DNA of 64,000 nt from positions 558,001-622,000 of the forward strand of contig NZ_CP023397.1 in NCBI RefSeq assembly GCF_008808095.1, read 5' to 3'. The notes under the pieces are model-generated. The model was given only the letters and a program-made list of their open reading frames with translations. It was not told where the DNA came from and ran no database searches. Positions 26,388-33,197 of the stretch are shown one piece after another. Source of the DNA: Pseudoalteromonas ruthenica. Its GTDB lineage: Bacteria; Pseudomonadota; Gammaproteobacteria; Enterobacterales; Alteromonadaceae. The stretch's first letter is position 1; every line of letters begins with the position of its first letter. The translations under genes were made by a program, and so were the position numbers.

Positions 26388-27151
26388 TTTGTTCCCTCAA
26401 GCATTAAGTTCTTCTCAGGCAAATGCACTTGATAGGTTTTGATAGCTGTTTCAAACGAAGTACTTTCCCTGTAAAAATATTCGCTTTTTAAGCGCCCTTG
26501 CTCGTCTGAAAGACCCTCGCAACTGCGCTTTGAATAGCATGCTATGCCACCAATAAAATCTATATATCTTATCTTTGATATCCCTTCTTTTACGACTAAA
26601 GTATCAAGGCCTTCTTGGTAGGGAGTGGCTCTCAGCGCATGCCATCGATGCATAAACGCAATTACGCGGTTATTACTAGCTTGCTTCAAAATAGTGCTTA
26701 TATTTTGGACCCACGCTTGGTTTCTATTAGAGTGGCTATCCAAGCAATCTTTTTCTTTAGCTAGTTCAGGAGGGCATGATGAGTCGATGCTGTCCATTTC
26801 GTCTAAAGTTAAGTCAAGAGCAACGATTTTAAGGCCTATGTTACGAGCTGATTTGACTAGCTCACCGTAAGCAGCAGGTACTGTATATCCCCAAGCCCAA
26901 TTATCATCAAAGTACTTTTGTATTTCACCAAACCCTTTACCAGTACGTTGATAAAACTCTACTTTCTCTTGCATGGAGCGGGGGAGCATTTCTATTGCAA
27001 AGTGAGTAAAGCCTGCAGCTTTTAGCTGTCTTAGGGCTTTAATGGCTTCATACTTATAGATTGCGGGGTTATGGCTTGATTCGCCGAGCATCACCAAACG
27101 AGCGCTCCCCGCCATTTTTCTATAATCTACATCCTTGTTTATTTTATTCAT
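26384..27151 (-). CDS. ChaN/EreA-like (Tiki superfamily) protein, cassette B
   Basis: This 255-residue cytoplasmic protein has no signal peptide. The N-terminal ARLVMLGESSHNPAIYKYEA followed by LRQLKAAGFTHFAIEMLPRS matches the superfamily that includes ChaN, TraB and erythromycin esterases, in which the G-E-x-x-H and A-x-E motifs hold the metal or catalytic residues. Further typical segments are DDNWAWGYTVPAAYGELVKS, KIVALDLTLDEMDSI and RVIAFMHRWHAL. Hydrolase, haem-binding and toxin roles are all known in the superfamily, so function is not assigned. The start MNKINKDVDYRKMAG is intact here but frameshifted in the other copy. It lies between the immunity-like and the Sel1-like gene in both cassettes. 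Confidence 0.68.
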   Translation of the reverse strand: MNKINKDVDYRKMAGSARLVMLGESSHNPAIYKYEAIKALRQLKAAGFTHFAIEMLPRSMQEKVEFYQRTGKGFGEIQKYFDDNWAWGYTVPAAYGELVKSARNIGLKIVALDLTLDEMDSIDSSCPPELAKEKDCLDSHSNRNQAWVQNISTILKQASNNRVIAFMHRWHALRATPYQEGLDTLVVKEGISKIRYIDFIGGIACYSKRSCEGLSDEQGRLKSEYFYRESTSFETAIKTYQVHLPEKNLMLEGTK

Positions 27152-27237
27152 GCTATTTCCTTATATAGTTATCACTTACTCATGCCTTTCTGAAGTATAT
27201 TCAAGGTTGGTACTTTCTGTGGTCTTTTAGTCATTGT

Positions 27238-27663
27238 TTAATCAAAATCCTCAATCGCTGGCAGCGTACTTTTAATTTTGTCATTGCAAAGCCAGTATTG
27301 CTTGTTATCACCTTGGGTGAATGTCACCGAGTACTCTTGGATTAGCGTTCCAAGCTCTTCACTATGATAGTCGCTAATAACAATCTTATTTTCATCGTAA
27401 CTAAAATGCATACTGTGCTCCGAAACTAAAGCACGGTGATAACTCGACTTATTGACGCTATCAGCAGTAGACCCGATATCGAGCTGTAATTGTGGGTGCT
27501 CAAATTGGGTGAGTGCATAGGTGTCATCTACCTTGCTCGCAACGACATAAATTGGGGTTGGATTGTCAGCGCGGCAATCAAAGATAACTTGTACATCACT
27601 TGCTGCAGCATAGCTTGAAGCTGCGAATAACAAACAGCTAGCACTCCCCAGTTTTACAACCAT
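27238..27663 (-). CDS. exported immunity-like protein, orphan copy (cassette B)
   Basis: This 141-residue protein has an ordinary cleavable signal peptide (MVVKLGSASCLLFAASSYAA), so the mature form is free in the periplasm. Its mature part is nearly identical to the lipoprotein at 30333-30761 over DIGSTADSVNKSSYHRALVS, HSMHFSYDENKIVISDYHSE and YSVTFTQGDNKQYWLCND. One cysteine near the start (VIFDCRADNPTPIY) and one near the end are conserved and may form a disulfide. The beta-rich layout resembles small lysozyme inhibitors, but that is only a visual impression. No muramidase gene lies upstream here, so this is probably an orphan immunity gene. An AAGGAATAA ribosome-binding site precedes the ATG. 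Confidence 0.65.
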   Translation of the reverse strand: MVVKLGSASCLLFAASSYAAASDVQVIFDCRADNPTPIYVVASKVDDTYALTQFEHPQLQLDIGSTADSVNKSSYHRALVSEHSMHFSYDENKIVISDYHSEELGTLIQEYSVTFTQGDNKQYWLCNDKIKSTLPAIEDFD

Positions 27664-27829
27664 TTATTCCTTAACTTTTTATCGTCCCGACTAGCATACC
27701 CCGTAACTGTATCCTTTAATATAACCATATTAAGTAGCTCATCAATGTATTTGGCAAGTAAAAATCTATACTTTACACCTTCTACTTCTGCAACTATCAA
27801 AGAAAGCAAGTTTAATAGCTAGTGGGGCC

Positions 27830-27871
27830 AAGCTACTACATCAAAAATTTTATTCATTGATGTAGTAGCTT
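27830..27871. other. perfect 15-base inverted repeat
   Basis: AAGCTACTACATCAA (27830-27844) and TTGATGTAGTAGCTT (27857-27871) are exact inverted copies around a 12-base loop. It lies 36 bases past the stop of the lipoprotein gene at 27908. There is no T-run, so it may be a terminator-like 3' structure, a protein-binding site or a trace of recombination. Confidence 0.6.
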
Positions 27872-27907
27872 TGGGTTTAACATGCTGTTTTTAAATTTAA
27901 GCTAATG

Positions 27908-28633
27908 TTAAAACTTTTTAATAAGGCTATATTTTGAGTCGGCGGTTAACCGTGTTATGACGTAGCTATATGAGGATGAGTAACTTCCACGCTCAACTGC
28001 ATTTGCCATGTGAAGAACAACATCTTCAACACCGTCCTCGTTATAATCGCCATACGCCATTATGGTCAACCTTTGAATTCCGCCATCTTTGTCATAATAA
28101 ACAGCCTGCTCATCGTTGACCGGCTCTATATTTTTAATCTGGCCCATCTCTTCCCAGCTACTCGCATTTTCTAAGCGGCGTTTATCATCATTTGAAATAA
28201 CTAAAGACAACTCTGGAGGCATTTTATTTGGTAAATTCAAGCTATGTTTAAGTGCTCCTATAAAGCTCTTTTTAGAGGGTTTCAACTCACCCATATGAGA
28301 CCAAGTAGTGCATATTTTATTGGTGGCAATTAATGCTTTCTGCTCTCTGTAATTTGATGAGCTATAACCTTCCTCTAATGCTTCAGATAGCTTTTTGCAG
28401 CTATTAATTTCAAGGGTCTTCTTACTCTCTGACGTAACTTCGTAAGAATAAAACCATTTTTTATTTGATAGCTCTTTAAATTGCTCAGGCTTGTCTAGAG
28501 CCAGTTTTTCTAAGAAGTATCCATCCGTTTTATTTTCTGAACCAAATTTTGGACCTATAGCTTTTTTATCTACGTTTGTACATGCGACACTTGAGATGCT
28601 AATGCATATAAATAGAGCGGTATTTTTAATCAT
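27908..28633 (-). CDS. lipoprotein of unknown function with an EF-hand-like DxNxDGxxD motif
   Basis: This 241-residue protein has a lipoprotein signal (MIKNTALFICISISSVAC; acylated cysteine about 18). A central region, SKKTLEINSCKKLSEALEEG, contains paired cysteines with ATNKICTTWSHMG. The C-terminal GDYNEDGVEDVVLHMANAVE carries D-x-N-x-D-G-x-x-D, an EF-hand/dockerin-like calcium loop, followed by RGSYSSSYSYVITRL. Proteins of this shape occur beside T6SS and Rhs effectors, but I cannot name the family. It lies directly downstream of the decayed rhs fragment on the same strand and might be the immunity gene of a lost Rhs toxin. That is inference. Confidence 0.6.
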   Translation of the reverse strand: MIKNTALFICISISSVACTNVDKKAIGPKFGSENKTDGYFLEKLALDKPEQFKELSNKKWFYSYEVTSESKKTLEINSCKKLSEALEEGYSSSNYREQKALIATNKICTTWSHMGELKPSKKSFIGALKHSLNLPNKMPPELSLVISNDDKRRLENASSWEEMGQIKNIEPVNDEQAVYYDKDGGIQRLTIMAYGDYNEDGVEDVVLHMANAVERGSYSSSYSYVITRLTADSKYSLIKKF

Positions 28634-28663
28634 TTTGTATTCTGAAATAATTTGCGGACATGT

Positions 28664-28784
28664 TCAACTGGGCGCAGCGGTGATTCATTCGATGAGGTAG
28701 CTTGTTCTAGGTTGCCAAAACTGTCCTTGTGTTAGCGCGCTGATTGGTCGCCGTTTACCTCAAAAAGCTGAATGATAGGTTGCA
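28664..28784 (-). pseudogene. decayed rhs core fragment
   Basis: On the minus strand this stretch reads QLFEVNGDQSAR, a stop, HKDSFGNLEQAT, then NESPLRPVE. It closely matches the intact Rhs protein at 33198-37637 around residues 936-974 (QLVEVNGDQSAR, WDSFGNPEQAT, DEPALRPVD). The nucleotide match is with 34717-34830. It has an internal stop and no open context, so it is a relic of another rhs gene in this position. Confidence 0.85.
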
Positions 28785-28941
28785 CTAATATAGCTTATTA
28801 CCGTTCAGCTTGGTGTACCATGGTGCAGGGGGAGAACCCATATCTAAGCTGACTATCACCGACTCTAAACTGTGTGATTGTAAGTGCAAGTCTAGGTTTT
28901 TACAGCTTATACTTTTCTAGTGAATTTCCAATGTCATCAAG

Positions 28942-29484
28942 CTATTTTTTAAGCATGGCTTTCTTCACTTCTGCATACTTACTTTTATCAAGTGAGAGCT
29001 TGTGTTCAGCAGCTTTCTCAGCATTCCCTAACTCCTTGTATAGGAGGTAAAGCTGCTCATGAGTTTTACCCACAGTCAAACTCTCTGTTTCTAAATAGTT
29101 GTATTCATTTAAGTACTGTTTAAAAAGCGCGATAGACTTTTTGACGTCTCTATCAATAAATTTCCCTGACTTATAAGCATAGGCAAGTGCTAATACTCCA
29201 TCTAAAGAGCCTTTTTCTGCGCGCTTTTTTACTTCGGCGATATAACGGCTACCATCTCCTGTATGCAAACCGATAAACTCTAGAGCCCTCCAGTAACCCA
29301 GTTCATACGCCTTTTCGCACCAAGCCTCTAGCTGTCTAGGCGCATACATCAGACTTTTTTTGCATTGCAACATAACGGTGGCTTTAGGTAAGCTCGGGTC
29401 GTTAATGTCGTGATCTGGGAATAAAGTACTAGCGTAAGAGTGGGAGTTGAGCACAAGGGCTATAAAAGTTAAATATTTCATCAC
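28942..29484 (-). CDS. exported Sel1-like repeat protein (paralogue 5, cassette A; truncated by a nonsense codon)
   Basis: This 180-residue protein has a signal peptide (MMKYLTFIALVLNSHSYAS). It matches paralogue 4 with SLPKATVMLQCKKSLM, QLEAWCEKAYELGYWRALEF, HTGDGSRYIAEVKKRAEKG and LAYAYKSGKFIDRDVKKSI. It ends with AMLKK and TAG (28942-28944), where paralogue 4 has KRQLED. Reading past the TAG gives LDDIGNSLEKYKL and TAA (28900-28902), which aligns with the end of paralogue 4, so a CAG-to-TAG change removed about 14 residues. The core fold should survive, so it may still work. The start overlaps the ChaN-like gene by four bases. Confidence 0.72.
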   Translation of the reverse strand: MMKYLTFIALVLNSHSYASTLFPDHDINDPSLPKATVMLQCKKSLMYAPRQLEAWCEKAYELGYWRALEFIGLHTGDGSRYIAEVKKRAEKGSLDGVLALAYAYKSGKFIDRDVKKSIALFKQYLNEYNYLETESLTVGKTHEQLYLLYKELGNAEKAAEHKLSLDKSKYAEVKKAMLKK

Positions 29485-30212
29485 TTTGTTCTCTCAAGCA
29501 TTAAGCTCTTCTCAGGCAAGTGCACTTGATAGGTTTTGATTGCTGTTTCAAGCGAAACGTTTTCTCTGTAGAAATATTCGTTTTTTAAGCTTCCTTGCTC
29601 GTCTGAAAAGCCCTCGCAACTGCGCTTTGAATAACATGCTATTCCACCAACAAAATCTATATATCTTACCTTTGATATCCCCTCGGTTACGACTAGGGTG
29701 TCGAGGCCCTCTTGATAAGAAGTACCTCTCAGCGCATGCCATCGATGCATAAATGCGATTACGCGGTTTTTCTTCTTTTGATTCAGAATTTTAACTATGT
29801 TCTCAACCCAAACTAGATTTCTCCGAGTATGGCTATCGAAGCACTCTTCTTCTTCCGCGAGCTTAGAAGGACATGATGAGTCAATGCTGTCCATTTCAGC
29901 TAAAGTTAAGTCAAGAGCAACGAGCTTAAGGCCTATGTCACGAGCTGATTTGACTAGCTCACCGTAAGCAGCAGGTACTGTATATCCCCAAGCCCAATTA
30001 TCATCAAAGTACTTTTGTATTTCACCAAACCCTTTACCAGTACGTTGATAAAACTCTACTTTCTCTTGCATGGAGCGGGGGAGCATCTCTATTGCAAAGT
30101 GAGTAAAGCCTGCAGCTTTTAGCTGTCTTAGGGCTTTAATGGCTTCATACTTATAGATTGCGGGATTATGGCTTGATTCGCCGAGCATCACCAAACGAGC
30201 GCTCCCTGCCAT
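29481..30212 (-). CDS. ChaN/EreA-like protein, cassette A (N-terminus frameshifted)
   Basis: This 243-residue form reads from the internal ATG at 30212 (MAGSARLVMLGESSHNPAIY). The rest aligns with the cassette B copy almost throughout, including DDNWAWGYTVPAAYGELVKS and the RVIAFMHRWHAL motif. The original start codon is still present upstream (MNKINKDVDYK), but a base has been lost in an A-run, so that start is out of frame with the body. Use of the internal ATG would give a protein that lacks 12 residues. Whether it is translated at all is uncertain, because no good ribosome-binding site precedes 30212. The overlap with the Sel1-like gene is kept. Confidence 0.62.
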   Translation of the reverse strand: MAGSARLVMLGESSHNPAIYKYEAIKALRQLKAAGFTHFAIEMLPRSMQEKVEFYQRTGKGFGEIQKYFDDNWAWGYTVPAAYGELVKSARDIGLKLVALDLTLAEMDSIDSSCPSKLAEEEECFDSHTRRNLVWVENIVKILNQKKKNRVIAFMHRWHALRGTSYQEGLDTLVVTEGISKVRYIDFVGGIACYSKRSCEGFSDEQGSLKNEYFYRENVSLETAIKTYQVHLPEKSLMLERTK

Positions 30213-30332
30213 TTTTTGTAATCTACATCCTTGTTTATTTTATTCATGCTATTTCCTTATATAGTTATCACTTACTTATGCCTTCCTGAAGTGAATTTAG
30301 GTTGGCACTTTCTGTGGTCTTTTAGTCATTGT

Positions 30333-30761
30333 TTAGTCGAAATCCTCAATCGTTGGAAGTGTGCTTTCACTTTTGTCATTGCAAAGCCAGTATTGCTTGT
30401 TATCACCTTGGGTGAATGTCACCGAGTACTCTTGGGTTAGCGTTCCAAGCTCTTCACTGTGATAGTCGCTGATAACAACCTTATTTTCATCGTAACTAAA
30501 ATGCATACTGTGCTCCGAAACCAAAGCACGGTGATAACTCGACTTATTAACACTATCAGCAGTAGACCCAATATCGAGCTTTAATTTTGGGTGTTCAAAA
30601 TGGGTGAGTGCATAAGTGTTACCCACTTTGCTTGCAACGACATAAATTGGGGCTGGGTTATCTACGTAGCATTTAAATACGGTGTTTGTGTCACTTTCTG
30701 TTGCTTGACATGAAGCTATTAGAAATAGTGGCAATGTGGTTAGGGCTTTACTCGTTGTCAT
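30333..30761 (-). CDS. putative immunity lipoprotein for the muramidase effector
   Basis: This 142-residue protein has a lipoprotein signal (MTTSKALTTLPLFLIASC; lipobox IASC). Its ATG at 30761 lies inside the last codons of the muramidase gene: the effector ends Y-D-N-E-stop and the ATG is read from the same bases, a 14-base overlap typical of effector-immunity pairs. The mature protein is beta-rich with a conserved cysteine pair (VFKCYVDNPAPIY and YWLCND). It is nearly identical to the orphan copy at 27238 in its C-terminal two thirds. Location in the periplasm, where a muramidase would act, supports an immunity role. This is inference from position and export, not from a known family. Confidence 0.7.
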   Translation of the reverse strand: MTTSKALTTLPLFLIASCQATESDTNTVFKCYVDNPAPIYVVASKVGNTYALTHFEHPKLKLDIGSTADSVNKSSYHRALVSEHSMHFSYDENKVVISDYHSEELGTLTQEYSVTFTQGDNKQYWLCNDKSESTLPTIEDFD

Positions 30762-31638
30762 ACTTATCAAATGCCTGTTGTAATTTAACATCATATTTGT
30801 TTTTCGCGTATTGAGAACCATTATAACCTCGAGCAAATGCAGCCCAATTCAAAGTGGTTAAGTGCTGGTCTAACCCCTTACTTTTTACAAAGCTAACGAA
30901 TGCATCGAGCTGCTTCCTTTCAGACGTAAACATCGCTTTAACGAAGTTTTCTATACTAGCAAAGCCGGCTGCTCGATGGTTAAAGCCCATAATTTGGAAG
31001 CGTCCCCATGAAGCAGACTTGAGCGCTTCAGTCACATTCAATGCCATCGCTTGCTCCAGCCGAGTGTACTCCTGAGCTCCGCCAATGTATAAGCTTCGGT
31101 TCCAAGCCCTACTTGAAATGGACGGGTGGCTTGCATCATAAATATGCCCCGTTAGTCGAGAAAATATGTGCGCTTCATATAAGATTTTAGGCTTACCGTT
31201 AGGTAGAAAAGCATCCGTTGATGACTCCACTTCTGCAACGGCTTTAATTGCGGCAACTTTACAGCTTAGTTCGTTGGCAACATCTACATAGTCAGAGTTT
31301 GATAAGTTTATTACATCAGAAGATGCTGTTGGCAGCTTGAAGCTAACTTGACCTGGTGCTTGGAGCAGTTTCTCATTTATTTTACGGTGAGTTCGTCCAT
31401 TAACATCTATTCTTCCATCTGGACGCACCATGCCCACGACTTTGCTTTGAAATGCCTTGATAGCAGCAACAGTCTTAGAGTTCTCTGGTCTTGCACCAAC
31501 TCGACCATCAACGACAAGTGTTCTCGTAGGAGCAATTAAGTTTATCAGGGAATTAATTGCATTCTGAACTGCTTTCACATCGTTCGGGTTATTCATTGCA
31601 CCAATCCCAACGGATTGATTTAGTCTCATTGCTGACAT
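30748..31638 (-). CDS. peptidoglycan-binding/N-acetylmuramidase T6SS effector
   Basis: This 296-residue protein starts at ATG 31638 with GGAAGGGA upstream. Residues 1-90 form a peptidoglycan-binding-type domain (NDVKAVQNAINSLINLIAPT, VVDGRVGAR, TVAAIKAFQSKVVG). Residues 130-296 match the N-acetylmuramidase family (DUF3380, as in TseP of Aeromonas): AAIKAVAEVESSTDAF carries the likely catalytic glutamate, then ILYEAHIFSRLTGH, SASWGRFQIMGFNH and NWAAFARGYNGSQYAKNKYD. There is no signal peptide, as expected for a T6SS cargo. The immunity lipoprotein overlaps its 3' end. It should cleave the glycan strand in the target periplasm. It has no delivery marker such as PAAR or MIX, so it probably rides on Hcp or VgrG. 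Confidence 0.82.
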   Translation of the reverse strand: MSAMRLNQSVGIGAMNNPNDVKAVQNAINSLINLIAPTRTLVVDGRVGARPENSKTVAAIKAFQSKVVGMVRPDGRIDVNGRTHRKINEKLLQAPGQVSFKLPTASSDVINLSNSDYVDVANELSCKVAAIKAVAEVESSTDAFLPNGKPKILYEAHIFSRLTGHIYDASHPSISSRAWNRSLYIGGAQEYTRLEQAMALNVTEALKSASWGRFQIMGFNHRAAGFASIENFVKAMFTSERKQLDAFVSFVKSKGLDQHLTTLNWAAFARGYNGSQYAKNKYDVKLQQAFDKYDNE

Positions 31639-31688
31639 TGGATGTCCCTTCCTATATTGTGCTTTAAGTTTTAGCTGACACTTGTATA

Positions 31689-31744
31689 GGCTGGTTTTAT
31701 TGGCTGCAAACCCTTTAACAGCCTTCAATTTATTTTAGCCAGCC
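31689..31744. other. nested inverted repeats upstream of the muramidase gene
   Basis: An outer pair GGCTGG (31689-31694) / CCAGCC (31739-31744) encloses an inner pair GGCTG (31702-31706) / CAGCC (31719-31723). It lies between the pentapeptide gene stop (31772) and the effector start (31638). It may form a bipartite terminator or leader structure; a T-rich run is not clear. Confidence 0.4.
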
Positions 31745-31771
31745 CTTGATTCATGTGAACTTGTCGATAGC

Positions 31772-32404
31772 TTAAATGACTACTCCCGGGTCGAACTTGG
31801 CTCCGGTGAGAGTCGCGTTGTCCCAGTTTACATCGGTTAAAATAGCGCCCGTAAAATCACAGCCAGTAAAATTGCCACTGCTTAGGTTTGCACCGGTTAA
31901 ATTTGCCTTTCTGAACACGGTTTCTGTAAAGTTACCATCCGACAAGTCTGCGTTGGTTAAGTTTGCTTCATCAAAACATGCGCTACTTGCTTCAACTTGA
32001 GTGAGTGTTGCATCACTGAAGTTGCTTTTGACAAAGATTGAGGCCCAAAGAGTGGCGTTATCAAACTCAGACGATGAAAAATCACATTCAGTGCCACTGC
32101 TTGCCGATATATTTGCGTGGGTAAAGTCGGCGTTCGTTGCGGTGACTTGATGTAAAATACAGTCAAAAAAAGCAGTTTGATTGCAGCTAGCGCCCTCTAG
32201 ATTGGCCGAGGTAAAATCGGCATCTAAAAAGTAGGCTAAATCTAAGATACCTGCACGCAATATAACACCGGTCCCTTTGAGTCGCTCCGTTGAGGTTTCG
32301 CTAATATCGGTTTGGGTTAAATCAAGTCCAGAAATATCGACACCTTTGACCTTGTCCTGTATTCGAGACTCTTCGAGCAGCGCCAGCGCCGTTTGTTTAG
32401 ACAT
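31772..32404 (-). CDS. pentapeptide-repeat protein
   Basis: This 210-residue protein is largely a pentapeptide-repeat helix: repeated A(D/N)LxN/F units such as DLTQTDIS, DFTSANLEG, ANLTNADLSDGNFTE, ANLTGANLSSGNFTG and DFTGAILTDVNWDNATL. Such right-handed quadrilateral helices bind proteins or mimic DNA. In T6SS loci they are common as accessory or adaptor genes, often fused to or next to DUF2169. No DUF2169 is seen here. Its ATG overlaps the preceding gene by eight bases, and GGAGGG lies just upstream, so it belongs to the rhs-immunity transcript. The exact role is unknown. Confidence 0.78.
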   Translation of the reverse strand: MSKQTALALLEESRIQDKVKGVDISGLDLTQTDISETSTERLKGTGVILRAGILDLAYFLDADFTSANLEGASCNQTAFFDCILHQVTATNADFTHANISASSGTECDFSSSEFDNATLWASIFVKSNFSDATLTQVEASSACFDEANLTNADLSDGNFTETVFRKANLTGANLSSGNFTGCDFTGAILTDVNWDNATLTGAKFDPGVVI

Positions 32405-33194
32405 AATTTAACCCTCCGATAGTGCAGTTTTCTGCTTTAGTGCACTCGACATCACAATACTCAACATCAACTTCCATTTCAGCGAAGACTTTTGCAGGGC
32501 GTAAATGGGCCATGGCCGCTTGCCAATGTTCAATTTGTGTTTGTTCAGGGAGCTCCCAAGGTGTGTCGGACAAGTCAAGGCGAACGCCGCCCCAAGGTTG
32601 AAGCTCTGTTTGTGTTTTTGGTGTGCTAAGTAATAATTCTTGACCAAATTGCTTCACGTAATGTGGGCCAAGGTAAGTGCGCATGGCCAACCCTTTCGGG
32701 CCAACCTTAAAATAATCAACCGGCGCTAAAAAGGCGGCCTCGCCCATCATTTCCATTATTTCATCTCGTTCGCTCTGCCAGGGTTCATCAGGGTAGGGCC
32801 TATCTATATGTACAGAAGCAACATCGGGTTTAAATACCTGTACGAGGCGGTCAGCAAACTCAAAAAGGGTAGGGTAGTGCTTGTGGTTCAGTTTAGGGTC
32901 AAACTCAAAAAAAATACTTTGCCTTGGCATCACCGCAATTCGGCCAAAGTATTTTGCCGCCTTATTGCGCTTTAAATAAATCTCTTCACCAGCACCTTTT
33001 GTAACCGCTGTGGCTTTGGCTAAAATGTCTTCGCGATTATACGGCAGTTTACCGCGCTCCTCGGTGTTCCAAAATTCCGGTGCGAACTCAGGGTAGTGCT
33101 CGAGTACGTCTAATAACTCAGTGAATAACGCCTCATTATTCAGTGGGTTAGTGCCTAACATAGAGATATTAATTTGAAATGGTTTAAAGTCCAT
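32397..33194 (-). CDS. candidate immunity protein of the Rhs toxin
   Basis: This 265-residue soluble protein starts three bases after the Rhs stop; the ribosome-binding AAAGGA lies within the last Rhs codons. The body has DILAKATAVTKGAGEE, FGRIAVMPRQSIFFEFDP, GPHYVKQFGQELLLSTP and a closing EHWQAAMAHLRPAKVFAEME. The layout with conserved tryptophans (VQ-PWGGVRLDLSDTPWEL) recalls immunity proteins paired with restriction-endonuclease-fold toxins (TsiT/Imm52-like), but I am not certain of the family. Cytoplasmic location fits a nuclease toxin. A C-terminal cysteine cluster (YCDVECTKAENC) is odd and could bind metal. Confidence 0.62.
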   Translation of the reverse strand: MDFKPFQINISMLGTNPLNNEALFTELLDVLEHYPEFAPEFWNTEERGKLPYNREDILAKATAVTKGAGEEIYLKRNKAAKYFGRIAVMPRQSIFFEFDPKLNHKHYPTLFEFADRLVQVFKPDVASVHIDRPYPDEPWQSERDEIMEMMGEAAFLAPVDYFKVGPKGLAMRTYLGPHYVKQFGQELLLSTPKTQTELQPWGGVRLDLSDTPWELPEQTQIEHWQAAMAHLRPAKVFAEMEVDVEYCDVECTKAENCTIGGLNYV

Positions 33195-33197
33195 TAT

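Larger units (their letters stand above)
25803..27663 (-). repeat. duplicated cassette, copy B (immunity / ChaN-like / Sel1-like)
   Basis: Three genes in the same order and spacing as copy A at 28900-30761. The non-coding bases between the immunity-like and ChaN-like genes also match (CTTATATAGTTATCACTTACT in both), so the whole block was duplicated, not just single genes. The ends of the Sel1-like genes have diverged. Confidence 0.85.
28900..30761 (-). repeat. duplicated cassette, copy A (immunity / ChaN-like / Sel1-like)
   Basis: Matches copy B at 25803-27663 gene for gene and in the intergenic bases. In this copy the immunity gene overlaps the end of the muramidase gene. It carries two lesions: a one-base loss near the start of the ChaN-like gene and the nonsense codon in the Sel1-like gene. 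The left bound is the ancestral Sel1 stop. Confidence 0.85.

Noticed and set aside
27664..27820. Open minus-strand frame of about 50 codons ahead of the orphan immunity gene
   Set aside because: It has a protein-like composition but no start signal, and it does not resemble the effector that precedes copy A.
27830..27871. Integron attC site
   Set aside because: The dyad lacks the conserved core sites and no integrase or cassette array is present.
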